From: Ophiostoma sp. CBS 140.51
Taxonomy: Eukaryota; Ascomycota; Sordariomycetes; Ophiostomatales; Ophiostomataceae
DNA: 29,341 bases
Assembly (NCBI GenBank): GCA_029298735.1
Contig: JANSLP010000381.1
Coordinates: forward strand, 1 to 29,341
Direction of reading: 5' to 3'
Of this stretch, positions 29,203 to 29,341 are shown piece by piece; position 1 is the first letter of the stretch; every line of letters starts with the position of its first letter. Under the pieces are notes generated by a model, which saw nothing but the letters and a program-made list of their open reading frames with translations, ran no database searches and had not been told where the DNA came from. Both the position numbers and the translations under genes were made by a program.

Positions 29203-29341
29203 TTAGTGTTAGTGTTAGTGTTAGTGTTAGTGTTAGTGTTAGTGTTAGTGTTAGTGTTAGTGTTAGTGTTAGTGTTAGTGTTAGTGTTAGTGTTAGTGTT
29301 AGTGTTAGTGTTAGTGTTAGTGTTAGTGTTAGTGTTAGTGT
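29203..29341 (+). repeat. Terminal (TTAGTG)23 array, probable variant telomere
   Basis: 23 perfect TTAGTG hexamers plus one T, reaching the last base. The G-containing strand runs 5' to 3' towards the end, the polarity of a right-hand telomere. Most filamentous fungi use TTAGGG, so the fifth-base T would be a variant repeat. No TTAGGG unit is interspersed. Confidence 0.8.

Overview
The window reads as the right-hand end of a chromosome from a filamentous ascomycete (Pezizomycotina, most likely a Sordariomycete). The evidence is short GT..AG introns (about 55-85 nt) with CTGAC/CTAAC branch sites, fungal gene families (TRI12-type MFS, bZIP with DUF3425-like region, PRISE/SDR, Pth11-like rhodopsin-fold receptor, type-B carboxylesterase), signs of RIP-like mutation, and a terminal array of 23 perfect TTAGTG hexamers that runs to the last base.

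Layout. 0.3-4.0 kb: two decayed genes, a DAO-type FAD oxidoreductase and a TRI12-type MFS transporter. 4.9-10.6 kb: an apparently intact bZIP regulator, a frameshifted CMD/AhpD-like gene, a frameshifted PRISE-type reductase and an intact short-chain dehydrogenase. 12.35-13.98 kb: an intact secreted FAD-linked oxidase. 14.1-18.2 kb: three decayed genes that together look like a gentisate catabolic module: FAD hydroxylase, fumarylacetoacetate-hydrolase-type hydrolase and gentisate 1,2-dioxygenase. A 51-bp perfect inverted repeat (candidate MITE with TA target duplication) lies between the first two. 18.5-19.6 kb: a decayed beta-lactamase-like serine hydrolase. 20.6-24.8 kb: an intact seven-TM receptor-like protein and an intact secreted carboxylesterase.

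From about 25.3 kb to the end the DNA changes character. CpA and TpG nearly vanish while TpA and CpG stay high. This is the mark of heavy CpA-directed RIP. The stretch holds a degenerate 35/45-bp tandem array, a hairpin-bearing island that kept its CpA/TpG, a roughly 570-bp tandem duplication, and a long gene remnant pointing at the telomere. That remnant stays in one frame for about 578 codons if its roughly fifty TAG/TAA triplets are read as former Gln (or Trp) codons. It resembles the N-terminal part of fungal subtelomeric telomere-linked helicase (TLH, RecQ-type) proteins, and its frame runs straight into the telomere repeats.

How the genes fit together: intact and broken genes for oxidation and ring cleavage of small (aromatic) molecules are interleaved with a transporter, a regulator and a receptor. 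I infer a subtelomeric catabolic or secondary-metabolism neighbourhood in advanced decay, ending in a RIP-silenced TLH-type element and a variant telomere. All coordinates come from reading by eye; no similarity search was run.
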